Below the pieces are notes generated by a model, which ran no database searches, was not told the origin of the DNA, and was given only the letters and a program-made list of their open reading frames with translations. A stretch of DNA of 64,000 nt from Candidatus Brachythrix odensensis (GTDB taxonomy: Bacteria > Chloroflexota > Anaerolineae > J036 > Brachytrichaceae), in NCBI GenBank assembly GCA_016714465.1, contig JADKDT010000017.1:1-64000 (forward strand). The letters are read 5' to 3'. The position numbers and the translations under genes were made by a program. Below are positions 8,843 to 17,741 of this stretch, one piece after another (position 1 is the stretch's first letter; each line of letters starts with the position of its first letter).

Positions 8843-10051
8843 ATGCTCGCCAAGACCCCCCGCCAGCCGCTGCGCAACCTGCTCGACCTGCCCAAAGCCG
8901 TCTCGCCCTCGGCCGTGCTGTCGGCCCTGGTCGCCGTGCTGGTGGGCTACTCGGGCCCGCTGCTGGTGCTTTTCCAGGCGGCGGAGAAAGGCGGCCTGAC
9001 CCAGCCTGAACTGTCCTCCTGGATATGGGCGGTGACCGTTGGATGCGGCCTGTGCGCAATCCTCCTCAGCCTGTGGTACCGCCAGCCGGTGCTGTGCGCG
9101 TGGGGGAGCGCCGGGGCCGTGCTCATGGTGACCGGGCTCACCCACTTCCCGCTGCCCGAGGCCATCGGGGCCTACATCGTGGCCGCCGTCGCCGTCATTC
9201 TGGTCGGGCTGACCGGGGTCTTCACCCGGATCATGAACTACGTCCCGCGCGCCATCGTGGGCGGGATGCTGGCCGGCGTGTTGTTCCGCTTCGCGATTGG
9301 CCTGTTCTCCAGCCTGCCGACCAGCCCGTTGCTGGTCCTGGCCATGATCGCCACCTTCTTCATACTCAAACGGGCCGGCATGCGCGCGCCCAGCCTGGGC
9401 GCCCTGGCAATCGGCTTGCTCATCGCCGGGCTGGCCGGCGACATCAAACTCGGCGAGATCCGGCCCGAGCTGACCCAGCCCATTTTCACCGCCCCGGTCT
9501 TCAGTCTGGAAGCCATCATCAGCCTGGGCCTGCCGCTCTTCATCCTCACCCACACCTCGCAGAACGCGCCCGGCGTGGCGGTCCTGCGTAACGCAGGCTA
9601 CGACACACCTCCGGACGGGCCGATCACCCTGACCGGCATCGCCTCGCTCATCACCGCGCCCTTCGGCGGGCACGGGATCAACCTGTCGGCCCTGACCGCC
9701 GCGATTTGCGTGAACCCCGAGGCCCACCCGGACGCCACCAAACGCTACAGCGCCGGCGTGGCCTATGGCCTGTGGTACATCCTCTTTGGCGTGTTTGGCA
9801 GCACCGTCGTCGCGCTGTTCACCGCGGTGCCCAAGGCTCTGATCGCTTCGGTGGCCGGGCTGTCTCTGCTCTCTGCGATTACCAATTCGCTGGTCACCGG
9901 GCTGGACACGCCCGCCCATCGCGACGGCGCCCTGGTCGCCTTTATGCTGACCGTCTCCGATATCGCCCTGCTCGGGATCGGCGCGCCGTTCTGGGGACTG
10001 CTCGCCGGCGTGATTGTTGACAGTATTCTTCGCTTTCGCCGCGCTGGCTGA
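8843..10051 (+). CDS. benE: BenE-family permease (benzoate/H+ symporter type)
   Basis: Inner-membrane transporter of 402 aa with about 11-12 hydrophobic segments, of the BenE family in the nucleobase/ascorbate transporter-like fold. Family landmarks include SAVLSALVAVLVGYSGP near residue 23, YVPRAIVGGMLAGVLFRF in the middle, the conserved loop FILTHTSQNAPGVAVLR, and the motif ITAPFGGHGINLSALTAAIC. Known members import benzoate, but no aromatic-degradation gene is nearby, so the substrate is open. A TAGAAT box (8828-8833) ends nine bases before the ATG, so the mRNA is probably near-leaderless. The gene stands alone and ends just before a long hairpin. Confidence 0.9.
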   Translation: MLAKTPRQPLRNLLDLPKAVSPSAVLSALVAVLVGYSGPLLVLFQAAEKGGLTQPELSSWIWAVTVGCGLCAILLSLWYRQPVLCAWGSAGAVLMVTGLTHFPLPEAIGAYIVAAVAVILVGLTGVFTRIMNYVPRAIVGGMLAGVLFRFAIGLFSSLPTSPLLVLAMIATFFILKRAGMRAPSLGALAIGLLIAGLAGDIKLGEIRPELTQPIFTAPVFSLEAIISLGLPLFILTHTSQNAPGVAVLRNAGYDTPPDGPITLTGIASLITAPFGGHGINLSALTAAICVNPEAHPDATKRYSAGVAYGLWYILFGVFGSTVVALFTAVPKALIASVAGLSLLSAITNSLVTGLDTPAHRDGALVAFMLTVSDIALLGIGAPFWGLLAGVIVDSILRFRRAG

Positions 10052-10059
10052 GAACTTCC

Positions 10060-10104
10060 CCGAGATCGATGATCCGGGGCTTCGCCCCGGATCATCGATC
10101 TCGG
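10060..10104. terminator. Long perfect hairpin (21-bp arms, TTC loop)
   Basis: Arms run CCGAGATCGATGATCCGGGG-C and its exact complement. It lies nine bases after the benE stop. Inner core CCGGGGCTTCGCCCCGG. There is no T-run after it, so it is not a classical intrinsic terminator. Confidence 0.8.
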
Positions 10105-10185
10105 ATACTCCTGTCCGCCACGCCAGGCCAAAACTAGCCAGTTGGCCCTTAACCGGTTTGCAATTCGCAATACAATCACAGGACC

Positions 10186-12975
10186 ATGAGCGTAGGAAAA
10201 CTTGATCCCGCGCGTTCTGATCCCTTGCGCGCCAACCGGCGGGCCCTGAACGCGTTTTTTAACCCCAAAACAGTCGCCATCATCGGCGCCACGGCCAAAG
10301 AGCGCAGCGTCGGCCGCGCGCTGGTGGAGAACCTCACCCGGGCGAACTTCCAGGGCGAGGTCTATCCCATCAATCCGAAATACACCGAGTTGCTCGGCGT
10401 CAAGACCTATCCAAACGTCAAAGCAACGCCCAAGCCGGTCGACCTCGCCGTGATCTGCACGGCGGCGGCCATGGTCCCCGGGCTGATCGCAGAGTGCGTC
10501 GACGCCGGCGTCAAGTCGGCGGTCGTAATCTCAGCGGGCTTCAAGGAGATTGGTCCGGCCGGTGTCGCGCTCGAGGCTCAGGTCATGGAACAGGCCAACC
10601 GGGGCAACATGCGCATCATCGGGCCGAACTGCCTGGGGGTGATGAATCCTCAGATCGGGCTCAACGCGACCTTCGCCAGCGCGATCGCGCGGCCGGGCAA
10701 GATCGCCTTCATCTCCCAAAGCGGTGCCCTGTGCACGGCCGTGTTGGACTGGAGCTTCAAAGAGAACGTCGGCTTCAGCAAATTCGTCAGCATCGGCAGC
10801 ATGCTCGATGTGGGCTGGGGCGACCTGATCGACACGATGGCCGCCGACCCGGGCACCGACGCCATCCTGATTTACATGGAGACGATCGGCGACGCGCGCG
10901 CCTTTATGAGCGCGGCCCGCGAAGCGGCCCTGTCCAAGCCCATCATCGTCATCAAGCCCGGCCGCTCGCAGCAGGCCGCTCAGGCCGCGGCCTCGCACAC
11001 CGGCTCGCTGGCCGGCTCCGACGCCGTGCTTGACGCCGCCTTCAACCGCTGCGGCGTGCTGCGGGTCAACGCCATCTCCGACCTGTTCTACATGGCCGAA
11101 GTGCTGGCCAAACAGCCCCGCCCGAAGGGCAAACGCTTGACCATCATCACCAACGCGGGCGGACCCGGCGTGCTGGCCACCGACGCGCTGATCACCAGCG
11201 GCGGGCAGCTCGCGCCGGTCTCGCCCGAGATGATCGAGAAGCTCAACGCCGTCATGCCGGCCGCCTGGAGCCATGGCAACCCCATCGACGTGCTCGGCGA
11301 CGCCGATGAGACCCGCTACGCCCAGGCGGTCGAGATCGCCGCGCGCGACCCGAACAGCGACGGCCTGCTGGTCATCCTCACCCCCCAGGCGATGACCAAC
11401 CCCACCCCGCTGGCCAATCAACTCGCCGCCATGTCCGGGAAATTCCCCAACCCGATCCTGGCCAGCTTCATGGGCGGGCCCATGGTCGAGGAAGGCGATC
11501 GCATCCTCAGCCAGGCCAACATCCCGACCTTTAACTATCCGGACACGGCTGCCCGGGTATTTACTTATATGGCCGCCTTCAGCGAGAACCTCAAGGCGCT
11601 CTACGACACCCCCGAGGACGATGTGGAACGGTCCGAGGCGGCCGAGTCGGCCGGGATCGACTTCGACGTCGCGATGAAGCAGGCCACCTTGCGCGGCGAC
11701 CGCGAGACCGCCCGCCAGACGCTGGCGGCCATCCGCGCCACCGGGCGGACCCTGCTGACCGAGATCGAGAGCAAGGACTTGCTGGCGGCCTACGGCATCC
11801 CCGTCTCTGAAACGCGTTTCGCGGCCACCCAGGACGAGGCCGTGCAACTCGCCGAACGGATGGGCTATCCCGTTGTACTCAAGTTGCACTCCGAGATCAT
11901 CACGCACAAGACCGATGTGGGCGGTGTGCAGCTCAACCTGCGCACCGAAGCCGGCGTGCGCAACGCCTTCAAGTTCATCGAGCAGAACGTGCGGAATGCC
12001 ATGCCCACCCGGCCATCGGCCTTCCTCGGGGTGACCGTCCAGCCGATGGTCAAGCTGGCTGACTCGTACGAGCTGATCCTCGGCAGCGCGCTCGACTCGC
12101 AGTTTGGGCCGACCCTGCTGTTCGGCTCGGGCGGCCAATTGGTTGAGGTCTACAAGGACACGGCCCTGGGGCTGCCTCCGCTCAACACCACCCTGGCCCG
12201 CCAGATGATGGAGCGGACTCAGATCATTGAAGCCCTGAAGGGTGTGCGCGGGCGGCGGGCCATCGACCTCGACGCAATCGAGCGCATCCTGGTTCGGTTC
12301 AGCGTGCTGGTCGCCGAGCAACGCCAGATCCGCGAGATCGACATCAACCCGCTCCTGGTCTCGCCCGACGGCATCATCGCCCTCGACGGACGGGTGGTGA
12401 TGCATGACCCGTCGATTGAGGAGAAGGACTTCCCGCGCCTGGCGATTCGCCCCTACCCGGCCCGCTACGTCGCCCCCTTCACGATGAAGGACGGCACCAA
12501 AGTGACCATCCGGCCGATCCGGCCCGAGGACGAGCCCGCGGTGGTCGAATTCCATCGCAACATCTCCGACAGCAGCGTCTACCTGCGTTACTTCTCGGCG
12601 TTGCCCTTCGACGTTCGAGTCGCCCACGACCGGCTGTCGCGGATCTGCTTCATCGATTACGCCCGCGAGATGGCGCTGGTTGCCGAGCGCGATATCGACG
12701 GCAAACGCGACATCATCGGGGTCGGGCGTCTGAATCAGATTCGGGCCACCCACGAGGCCGAGTTCGCTATCCTTGTCACCGACAACCATCAGCGCAGCGG
12801 TCTGGGCACCGAGCTGTTGCGGCGGCTGGTCGAGATCGGCCGGCGCGAGGGCCGCAAGCGCATCACCGGCGATGTGTTGCCGGAGAACACCGGCATGCAG
12901 CGCGCGGCTCAGAAGCTCGGCTTCAAGATCCGCTTCCACGAGGGACTGGCCCGGGCGGAGATGGATCTCGCATAG
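10186..12975 (+). CDS. CoA ligase-like / GNAT acetyltransferase fusion (Pat/YfiQ type)
   Basis: 929 aa in the cytosol. Domains: CoA-binding Rossmann domain (about 20-150, [20 protein letters not shown]); succinyl-CoA-synthetase-like ligase domain (150-310); ATP-grasp (about 540-740, [20 protein letters not shown]); and a C-terminal GNAT domain (about 770-929, [14 protein letters not shown]). In bacteria such proteins acetylate lysines of metabolic enzymes such as acetyl-CoA synthetase. Here the ligase domain keeps the phosphorylatable histidine in [12 protein letters not shown] (H271), which in the well-studied enterobacterial Pat is reported to be lost, so this protein might be an active ADP-forming acyl-CoA synthetase as well. 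TACAAT (10171-10176) lies nine bases before the ATG, so the mRNA is probably near-leaderless. Monocistronic, flanked by long hairpins. Confidence 0.92.
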   Translation: MSVGKLDPARSDPLRANRRALNAFFNPKTVAIIGATAKERSVGRALVENLTRANFQGEVYPINPKYTELLGVKTYPNVKATPKPVDLAVICTAAAMVPGLIAECVDAGVKSAVVISAGFKEIGPAGVALEAQVMEQANRGNMRIIGPNCLGVMNPQIGLNATFASAIARPGKIAFISQSGALCTAVLDWSFKENVGFSKFVSIGSMLDVGWGDLIDTMAADPGTDAILIYMETIGDARAFMSAAREAALSKPIIVIKPGRSQQAAQAAASHTGSLAGSDAVLDAAFNRCGVLRVNAISDLFYMAEVLAKQPRPKGKRLTIITNAGGPGVLATDALITSGGQLAPVSPEMIEKLNAVMPAAWSHGNPIDVLGDADETRYAQAVEIAARDPNSDGLLVILTPQAMTNPTPLANQLAAMSGKFPNPILASFMGGPMVEEGDRILSQANIPTFNYPDTAARVFTYMAAFSENLKALYDTPEDDVERSEAAESAGIDFDVAMKQATLRGDRETARQTLAAIRATGRTLLTEIESKDLLAAYGIPVSETRFAATQDEAVQLAERMGYPVVLKLHSEIITHKTDVGGVQLNLRTEAGVRNAFKFIEQNVRNAMPTRPSAFLGVTVQPMVKLADSYELILGSALDSQFGPTLLFGSGGQLVEVYKDTALGLPPLNTTLARQMMERTQIIEALKGVRGRRAIDLDAIERILVRFSVLVAEQRQIREIDINPLLVSPDGIIALDGRVVMHDPSIEEKDFPRLAIRPYPARYVAPFTMKDGTKVTIRPIRPEDEPAVVEFHRNISDSSVYLRYFSALPFDVRVAHDRLSRICFIDYAREMALVAERDIDGKRDIIGVGRLNQIRATHEAEFAILVTDNHQRSGLGTELLRRLVEIGRREGRKRITGDVLPENTGMQRAAQKLGFKIRFHEGLARAEMDLA

Positions 12976-12983
12976 CTGGATCA

Positions 12984-13041
12984 TTCCGAAAGCGATATGC
13001 CCGCCCCGGCGTACGCCGGGGCGGGCATATCGCTTTCGGAA
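12984..13041. terminator. 58-bp perfect palindromic hairpin
   Basis: Fully self-complementary around GTAC, with inner core CCCCGGCGTACGCCGGGG and outer arm TTCCGAAAGCGATATG. It starts nine bases after the stop of the acetyltransferase gene. The same inner core recurs at 36566-36621 and 57784-57835 with different outer arms. Confidence 0.85.
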
Positions 13042-13060
13042 AATGGCCCGTCTGACGACA

Positions 13061-13066
13061 TATAAT
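13061..13066 (+). promoter_or_regulatory. TATAAT -10 box upstream of phosphofructokinase
   Basis: A perfect TATAAT just past the palindrome, in the 305-base gap before the kinase gene. No convincing -35 is visible. If used, it would give a leader of about 205 nt containing the decayed hairpin at 13187-13233. Confidence 0.4.
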
Positions 13067-13186
13067 CTTGAATTGCGCGCGAAATGCGCGCGGCATGCCC
13101 AGGATGGCACAGACGCCGCGAGTTCCACGCTCGCGATTGTCTGTGCTTTTTTGTTGAGCATTCTAGAACTCATCCAAACGGTCCTG

Positions 13187-13233
13187 GCGAGACCAGCGTC
13201 CCCGCGCTTCGCGCGAGGACGGCGGTCTCGCCG
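13187..13233. repeat. Decayed copy of the GGCGAGA...CCCGCGCTTCGCG hairpin family
   Basis: Left arm GGCGAGACCAGCGTCCCCGC and right arm ending GGTCTCGCC pair with about three mismatches around CGCGCTTCGCGCG. Weak outer arms (CATCC...GGATG) flank it, as in the composite elements at 37864-37943 and 59189-59278. It lies in a leader rather than at a 3' end. Confidence 0.65.
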
Positions 13234-13280
13234 AGGACATTTAGGATGGCTGATAGACTGAAACCAAGGAGTCAAACGCA

Positions 13281-14441
13281 ATGCGCATCGGAATTCTCAC
13301 GGGCGGCGGCGATGTCCCCGGCCTGAACCCGGCCATCAAGGCCGCCGTGGATCGCCTGCTCGAAGGCGGCCACGAGCTCATCGGCATTCGCCGCGGCTGG
13401 GCGGGCCTGCTCAACTTCGACATGGCCGACGAGGGCAGCCTGAACAAATGGACACTCCCGCTCGACCTGAACGTCGTGCGGACCATCGACCGCTCCGGGG
13501 GCACTTTTCTGCACACCAGCCGGACCAACCCGGGCAACGTCAAGCCCAAAGACGTGCCGGCCTTTCTGCGCAGCGGGACGGTGTTCGGCGCGGGTCTGAG
13601 CGACCGCTATGACTTCACCACCCATGTCCTCAGCGTGCTCAAGATGCTCCGCATCGACGGGCTGATCGCCATCGGCGGCGACGACACCTTGAGCTACGCG
13701 TTGCGCCTGCACAACGAAGGACTGCCCATCGTGGCGATTCCCAAGACGATGGACAACGACGTGCGCGGGACCGAGTATTGCCTCGGTTTCAGCACAGCCA
13801 TCACCCGCTCGGTCGAGTTCATCCACAACCTGCGCACCTGCGCCGGCAGCCATGAGCGCATCGCCGTCGTCGAGCTGTTCGGGCGCAACTCGGGCGAGAC
13901 CTCGCTGGTGTCGGCCTATCTGGCCGACGCCGACCGCTCCGTCATCAGCGAAGTGCCGTTCGACATCTACCGGCTGTGCGACTTCCTGAAGCGCGACAAG
14001 GACAAGAGCCCCAGCAACTACGCGATGCTGACGATCTCTGAAGGCGCGAAGCAGACCGGCGCCGGCACTCTTGAACGCGGCGAAGAAGATGCCTATGGCC
14101 ACCGCAAACTCGGCGGTGTCGGCGACTACGTGGCCGAGATGGTCAAACGCCTCACCGGCGAGAACACGATCTATCAGAACGTGGCCTATCTCATGCGCAG
14201 CGGCGCGCCGGATGTGGTCGACATGATGGTCGGCCGCAACTACGGCACGCTGGCCGCCGATCTGATCCTGGCGGGCAAGACCGGCCGGATGGTGGCCCTG
14301 AACAAGGGCATCTACAACCACGTGCCGCTGACCGAGGTGGGTGGCGGATCGCGCCCGGTGGACGTGGACGAGCTCTACGACAGCACCAACTACAGGCCAA
14401 GGGTCAAGGTCGTCGACCGCAAGCCGATGTTTCTGTATTAG
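13281..14441 (+). CDS. pfp: 6-phosphofructokinase, predicted PPi-dependent
   Basis: Phosphorylates fructose 6-phosphate to the 1,6-bisphosphate in glycolysis. The 386-aa protein has the family motifs [16 protein letters not shown] (3-18), GGDDT (132-136) and PKTMDND (154-160). The Asp in GGDDT and the Lys in PKTMDND are the residues established as marking pyrophosphate users; ATP enzymes have Gly at both places (GGDGS, PGTIDND). I therefore infer PPi as phosphoryl donor, which would make this step reversible. The ATG at 13281 has AAGGAG ten bases upstream, a normal ribosome-binding site, unlike many neighbours. The gene converges on a GNAT gene with a hairpin between them. Confidence 0.9.
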   Translation: MRIGILTGGGDVPGLNPAIKAAVDRLLEGGHELIGIRRGWAGLLNFDMADEGSLNKWTLPLDLNVVRTIDRSGGTFLHTSRTNPGNVKPKDVPAFLRSGTVFGAGLSDRYDFTTHVLSVLKMLRIDGLIAIGGDDTLSYALRLHNEGLPIVAIPKTMDNDVRGTEYCLGFSTAITRSVEFIHNLRTCAGSHERIAVVELFGRNSGETSLVSAYLADADRSVISEVPFDIYRLCDFLKRDKDKSPSNYAMLTISEGAKQTGAGTLERGEEDAYGHRKLGGVGDYVAEMVKRLTGENTIYQNVAYLMRSGAPDVVDMMVGRNYGTLAADLILAGKTGRMVALNKGIYNHVPLTEVGGGSRPVDVDELYDSTNYRPRVKVVDRKPMFLY

Positions 14442-14448
14442 CAGGCCA

Positions 14449-14491
14449 TTGGCGAGCCCACCCCCTGCAGAGCAGGGGGTGGGCTCGCCAA
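14449..14491. terminator. Long perfect hairpin between convergent genes
   Basis: Arms TGGCGAGCCCACCCCCTGC and complement around AGA. It starts eight bases after the phosphofructokinase stop and ends two bases before the stop of the opposing GNAT gene, as expected of a bidirectional terminator. Confidence 0.82.
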
Positions 14492-14492
14492 A

Positions 14493-15041
14493 TCAGCGCG
14501 GGCGCGCGCGCCATTCGCGGGCCAGCATCGCATAACGCACGTCGTCCGTCCAAGCCTCGCCATCCCAGTAGCTTTCGGGAGAATACCCCTCGCGCCTGAA
14601 CCCCAGTCGCTCGAGCAGGCGCAATGAGGGCAGATTGCGCGGATCAGCGCCGGCGGTGACGCGATGCAGGCAGATCCGCTCGAAGGCGTAGGCAAGCACC
14701 CCCCGCACAGCTTCGGTGGCATAGCCGTGCCCCTGAAACTCGGCCGCCAGGGTATAACCGATTTCAGCCTGACGCCCGGTCGGCTCCACGCCAAAATAGA
14801 CGTCTCCGATGAGGATGTCGTCGGCCTTCAGGCCAACAGCAAACTGGTATTCCGCTCCCGGCGCGCCCGGTTGCAGGTCCGCCTGCGCGCGGATCATCTC
14901 GGCGATTTCGTCGCGGGCGCGGGCGCGAAAGGTCTGATAGCGAGCGACCTCGGGGTCGTTGCGATAGGCAAACATCGCCTCCAGATCGTCCGATTCAAGC
15001 CGCCTCAAGCGCAGCCGCTGGGTCTCAAGGAAATCACGCAT
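14493..15041 (-). CDS. GNAT acetyltransferase, RimJ/RimL type
   Basis: 182 aa. The start is placed at ATG 15041 (MRDFLETQRLRLRRLESDDL), the typical N-terminus of RimJ/RimL-like enzymes; the open frame continues upstream to 15269 but there it runs through a palindrome and lacks similarity. The acetyl-CoA site is AEFQGHGYATEAVRGVLAYA, followed by RVTAGADPRNLPSLRLLERL and GFRREG. Family members acetylate N-termini of ribosomal proteins or small molecules such as antibiotics; nothing here selects among these. It is the only gene on this strand in the area. Confidence 0.88.
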   Translation of the reverse strand: MRDFLETQRLRLRRLESDDLEAMFAYRNDPEVARYQTFRARARDEIAEMIRAQADLQPGAPGAEYQFAVGLKADDILIGDVYFGVEPTGRQAEIGYTLAAEFQGHGYATEAVRGVLAYAFERICLHRVTAGADPRNLPSLRLLERLGFRREGYSPESYWDGEAWTDDVRYAMLAREWRARPR

Positions 15042-15078
15042 CGCGATTCGCGCCGAGAATACCACTGCCCCAGGCCCC

Positions 15079-15132
15079 TCGGGAGCGACCGGCCCGCCCC
15101 GCCGTACGGCGGGGCGGGCCGGTCGCTCCCGA
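15079..15132. repeat. 54-bp perfect palindrome between divergent genes
   Basis: Self-complementary around GTAC, with core GCCCGCCCCGCCGTACGG and outer arm TCGGGAGCGACC. It lies between the divergent starts of the GNAT gene (15041) and the small gene at 15154, so it cannot be a simple 3'-end terminator. A TATGAT box follows it at 15141-15146. Confidence 0.82.
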
Positions 15133-15153
15133 AATGCCGTTATGATCAGTGCA

Positions 15154-15330
15154 ATGACGACGAAGTTTGATTTGCAGCCCACCAAGATCGAGAAGCTCAT
15201 CATGGAGTCCATCCGCACGGCGCGGCTTGGCCTGCCGGATTGGCCAGCGATCGCCAAAGAACAGCACATCGCGTTGGACTACCTGATGGGTCGGGTGGAC
15301 TGGATGCGCCGGGTCGGCATGATCAAGTAG
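15154..15330 (+). CDS. Small conserved-looking protein upstream of rpe
   Basis: 58 aa, MTTKFDLQPTKIEKLIMESI... ending WMRRVGMIK; no family recognised. The start ATG at 15154 follows a TATGAT -10 box (15141-15146) by seven bases, so it is probably leaderless; an in-frame ATG at 15142 overlaps that box and is unlikely. The stop is six bases before rpe, so the two are surely co-transcribed. Helical, with charged and hydrophobic residues alternating and no Cys or signal peptide. Confidence 0.6.
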   Translation: MTTKFDLQPTKIEKLIMESIRTARLGLPDWPAIAKEQHIALDYLMGRVDWMRRVGMIK

Positions 15331-15336
15331 GCAGCC

Positions 15337-15990
15337 ATGAAGCTGGCGCCTTCGATTTACACCGCTGATTTTGCCCGGCTGGGCGAACAGATTCAAGCGG
15401 CGGAGCGCGCCGGCGTCGACCTGATCCACCTCGACGTCATGGACGGGCGCTTTGTGCCCAGCCTGACCTTTGGCCCGGCCGTGTGCGCCGCGGCGAAACG
15501 CAGCACCGGCCTGGCCTGCGAAGCCCACCTCATGATCGAAGCGCCCGAGCGCCATCTGGCTGACTTTCAGCGGGCGGGCATGTCGCGCCTGATTGTTCAT
15601 GCCGAAGGGTGCCCGCACCTCTACTCAACTCTGGAAGCCATCCACGCCCTGGGTCTGGGCGCCGGACTGGCCCTCAACCCGCTGACGCCGCTGACGGTGC
15701 TCGAAGACGCGCTCCCGTATCTGGAGCTCGTCCTGATCATGTCGGTCGAGCCGGGTTTCGGCGGGCAGCCGTTCATCCCGGGCGCGCTCGCCCGCATCGC
15801 GCGGGTTCGGGCGATGCTTGACGACATAGGCAGTCCGGCTGAGCTCGAGGTGGACGGGGGCGTCAATTCATCGACAATCCGGGCCGTCCGCGACGCGGGC
15901 GCGACCGTTGTGGTGGTCGGGTCGGCCGTGTTCTCGGACAAGACCAGTGTCGCGGATGGCGTTCGCGCGTTGCGCGCCGCCAGCGCCTGA
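15337..15990 (+). CDS. rpe: Ribulose-phosphate 3-epimerase
   Basis: Interconverts ribulose 5-phosphate and xylulose 5-phosphate in the pentose phosphate pathway, in the cytosol. The 217-aa TIM barrel has the expected motifs: APSIYTADFARLGEQI at the N-terminus, HLDVMDGRFVPSLTFG with the catalytic Asp and a metal-ligand His-x-Asp, VEPGFGGQPFIP in the phosphate-binding region, and VDGGVN with the second catalytic Asp. Length is normal. It is the second gene of a tight run, six bases after the small gene and one base before the DUF92 gene. Confidence 0.96.
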   Translation: MKLAPSIYTADFARLGEQIQAAERAGVDLIHLDVMDGRFVPSLTFGPAVCAAAKRSTGLACEAHLMIEAPERHLADFQRAGMSRLIVHAEGCPHLYSTLEAIHALGLGAGLALNPLTPLTVLEDALPYLELVLIMSVEPGFGGQPFIPGALARIARVRAMLDDIGSPAELEVDGGVNSSTIRAVRDAGATVVVVGSAVFSDKTSVADGVRALRAASA

Positions 15991-15991
15991 G

Positions 15992-16858
15992 ATGCCGCCC
16001 GCCATCCTCCTCCGCCTGTGCGCCGGCCTTGCGCTCAGCGCCGGCATCGGCTGGCTGGCCTGGCGGCGGCAGTCACTCTCGCGCGGCGGCGTGCTCGGGG
16101 CGATCTTGATCGGCACCGCGATGTTTGGCTTTGGCGGTCTCGCCTCGGGGCTCAGCCTGATCGTCTTCTTTGTCACCTCATCCCTGCTCAGCCGGCTCAA
16201 CGAAGGGCGAAAGCGCGATTTGCAGGAAAAGTACGCCAAGGGTTCGCGGCGCGATTTCGGCCAGGCCCTGGCCAATGGCGGCGCCGCAGCCGGGCTGGCC
16301 GTGGCTGCCGCGCTCGCCCACGCAGCCGGGGACGGCCAGCTGACCGGCGTGTTGCTGTGCGCCATGCTGGGGGCGCTGGCGACCAGCAATGGCGACACCT
16401 GGGCGACCGAGATCGGCGCGCTCAGCCGCACCCGCCCGCGCCTGATCACGCGCCCATGGAGGCAGGTCGCGCCGGGAACCAGCGGTGGGGTGACCGGGTT
16501 GGGCACGGCCGCCGCCCTGGCCGGGGCGATGTTGATCGGACTCACTTTTGTTGGACTGCGCGGCCTGAACCTTGACCCGGAAGGCTGGCAATCCGCAGGG
16601 TCCGCCTTGACCGTGATTGCCGCGGCTGAAGTCGGCGGGCTGGCCGGCGCGCTGTTTGACAGCGTGCTCGGCGCGACGGCGCAGGGCATCTACCGCGACC
16701 CTGCTCGCGATATGCTGACTGAGAAAGCATGCGCGACCGACGGCCAGCCTCATCCGCTTGCGCGCGGCTGGCGCTGGATGAGCAACGACTGGGTGAACTT
16801 CCTGGCGTCGCTGGCCGGTGCCGGCGTGGCCGCGCTCATTCGCCTGGCCGCGGTCTGA
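15992..16858 (+). CDS. DUF92/TMEM19-family membrane protein
   Basis: 288 aa with about six to eight hydrophobic segments. Family landmarks are LSRGGVLGAILIGTAMFGFGG near residue 32, GRKRDLQEKYAKGSRRDFGQALANGG, and SNGDTWATEIGALSRTRPRLI in the central loop, plus GGLAGALFDSVLGATAQG. Plant relatives (VTE6) phosphorylate phytyl phosphate, so a polyprenyl-phosphate kinase role is possible but unproven in bacteria. The ATG at 15992 follows the rpe stop by one base (TGAGATG), so the genes are translationally coupled. Confidence 0.88.
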   Translation: MPPAILLRLCAGLALSAGIGWLAWRRQSLSRGGVLGAILIGTAMFGFGGLASGLSLIVFFVTSSLLSRLNEGRKRDLQEKYAKGSRRDFGQALANGGAAAGLAVAAALAHAAGDGQLTGVLLCAMLGALATSNGDTWATEIGALSRTRPRLITRPWRQVAPGTSGGVTGLGTAAALAGAMLIGLTFVGLRGLNLDPEGWQSAGSALTVIAAAEVGGLAGALFDSVLGATAQGIYRDPARDMLTEKACATDGQPHPLARGWRWMSNDWVNFLASLAGAGVAALIRLAAV

Positions 16859-16871
16859 GGCCCACCTGCCC

Positions 16872-17723
16872 ATGCCCGCACTCGAGACGCTTGTCCAATG
16901 GTTGGCCCTCCTGGCCCAGAGCGCCCTTTTTGGCGGTCTGTGCTTTGATGCCATCTGTCTGCGGGACCCGGCTGCCCGCGGTCTGGCGGCGGCGACGGAT
17001 GCCTCACGCAATAAGTTCAACAAGGCAGCGATCGTCGCGTGCGTCCTGGCCGCCTTCCTGGCCATGCTCGCCCCGCCCCGCGAACTGAGCGCAATTGCGC
17101 GCTGGGGGGTCGGCGCCGCGAGGCTCATCGGCCTGCTGGCGGTGTTCGGCCTGATCCGCGCGGGCCGCGTTGGGTCGGTCGTGATTGCGTCAGGCGCCCT
17201 GCTCGCGCTGCAGATCCCGTCGAGCCGGATTGCCATACTGCCGGATGCGGCCATCCCGCTGATCGCCGACCTGCTGCACTTCTCTGCCGCGGCCGTTTGG
17301 TTGGGCGGTGTTGCCAGGCTGGGCCTGACCCTGGCGCCGGCGGCTGCGCGTGGGCCGGAGCTGATCGGGGGCGTCGGCGCCGCAATCCGGCGTTTCTCGC
17401 CATTGGCAATGGCCTCCGTCCTCGTCCTCGCCTTGACCGGGCTGGCTCAGGCCAATCTCGTGATCGGAGATCTGGATGCCTTGTTGGGAACGGGTTACGG
17501 TAGGACTCTCCTGCTTAAGATCGTTTTGTTTGCCGGGTTGATCGGGCTGGGAGCGCTGCATCAAATGGCGCTTGCGCCGCGGCTCGCCACCCTTCGCGGC
17601 CGCATGGGCGCTGACGCGCCGGCCGCCCTGGGGTTGATCCGGCGGACCCTGTTGATCGAGTTGGGAGCTGGGGCGGCGATTCTTGGCGCGGCCGCGATAC
17701 TGGTCGCGTGGCAGGTTCCCTGA
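16872..17723 (+). CDS. CopD-like membrane protein
   Basis: 283 aa with about eight hydrophobic segments. The stretch ADLLHFSAAAVWLGGVARLGL matches the start of the CopD (copper resistance D) domain, where a membrane His followed by WLGG is typical; FSPLAMASVLVLALTGLAQA follows. CopD proteins are thought to import copper across the inner membrane, often with periplasmic CopC, which is not encoded here. The start is ATG at 16872, 13 bases after the previous stop; a longer frame from 16818 overlaps the DUF92 gene. Transport of copper is an inference from the domain. Confidence 0.8.
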   Translation: MPALETLVQWLALLAQSALFGGLCFDAICLRDPAARGLAAATDASRNKFNKAAIVACVLAAFLAMLAPPRELSAIARWGVGAARLIGLLAVFGLIRAGRVGSVVIASGALLALQIPSSRIAILPDAAIPLIADLLHFSAAAVWLGGVARLGLTLAPAAARGPELIGGVGAAIRRFSPLAMASVLVLALTGLAQANLVIGDLDALLGTGYGRTLLLKIVLFAGLIGLGALHQMALAPRLATLRGRMGADAPAALGLIRRTLLIELGAGAAILGAAAILVAWQVP

Positions 17724-17741
17724 TATACTCACCGAGTGAGT
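17721..17741 (+). promoter_or_regulatory. padR promoter with palindromic operator over the start codon
   Basis: TGATATACT (17721-17729) is an extended -10 box (TGn-TATACT). It overlaps a perfect 6-3-6 inverted repeat ACTCACCGAGTGAGT (17727-17741) that also covers the GTG start at 17736. The expected transcription start coincides with the GTG, so the mRNA would be leaderless and the palindrome would block both RNA polymerase and initiation. Autoregulation by the PadR protein is the natural reading. Confidence 0.55.

Noticed and set aside
10531..13281. A 916-codon open frame on the minus strand.
   Set aside because: It runs antisense to the well-conserved Pat-like gene and has no domain or start signal; long antisense frames are common in GC-rich coding DNA.
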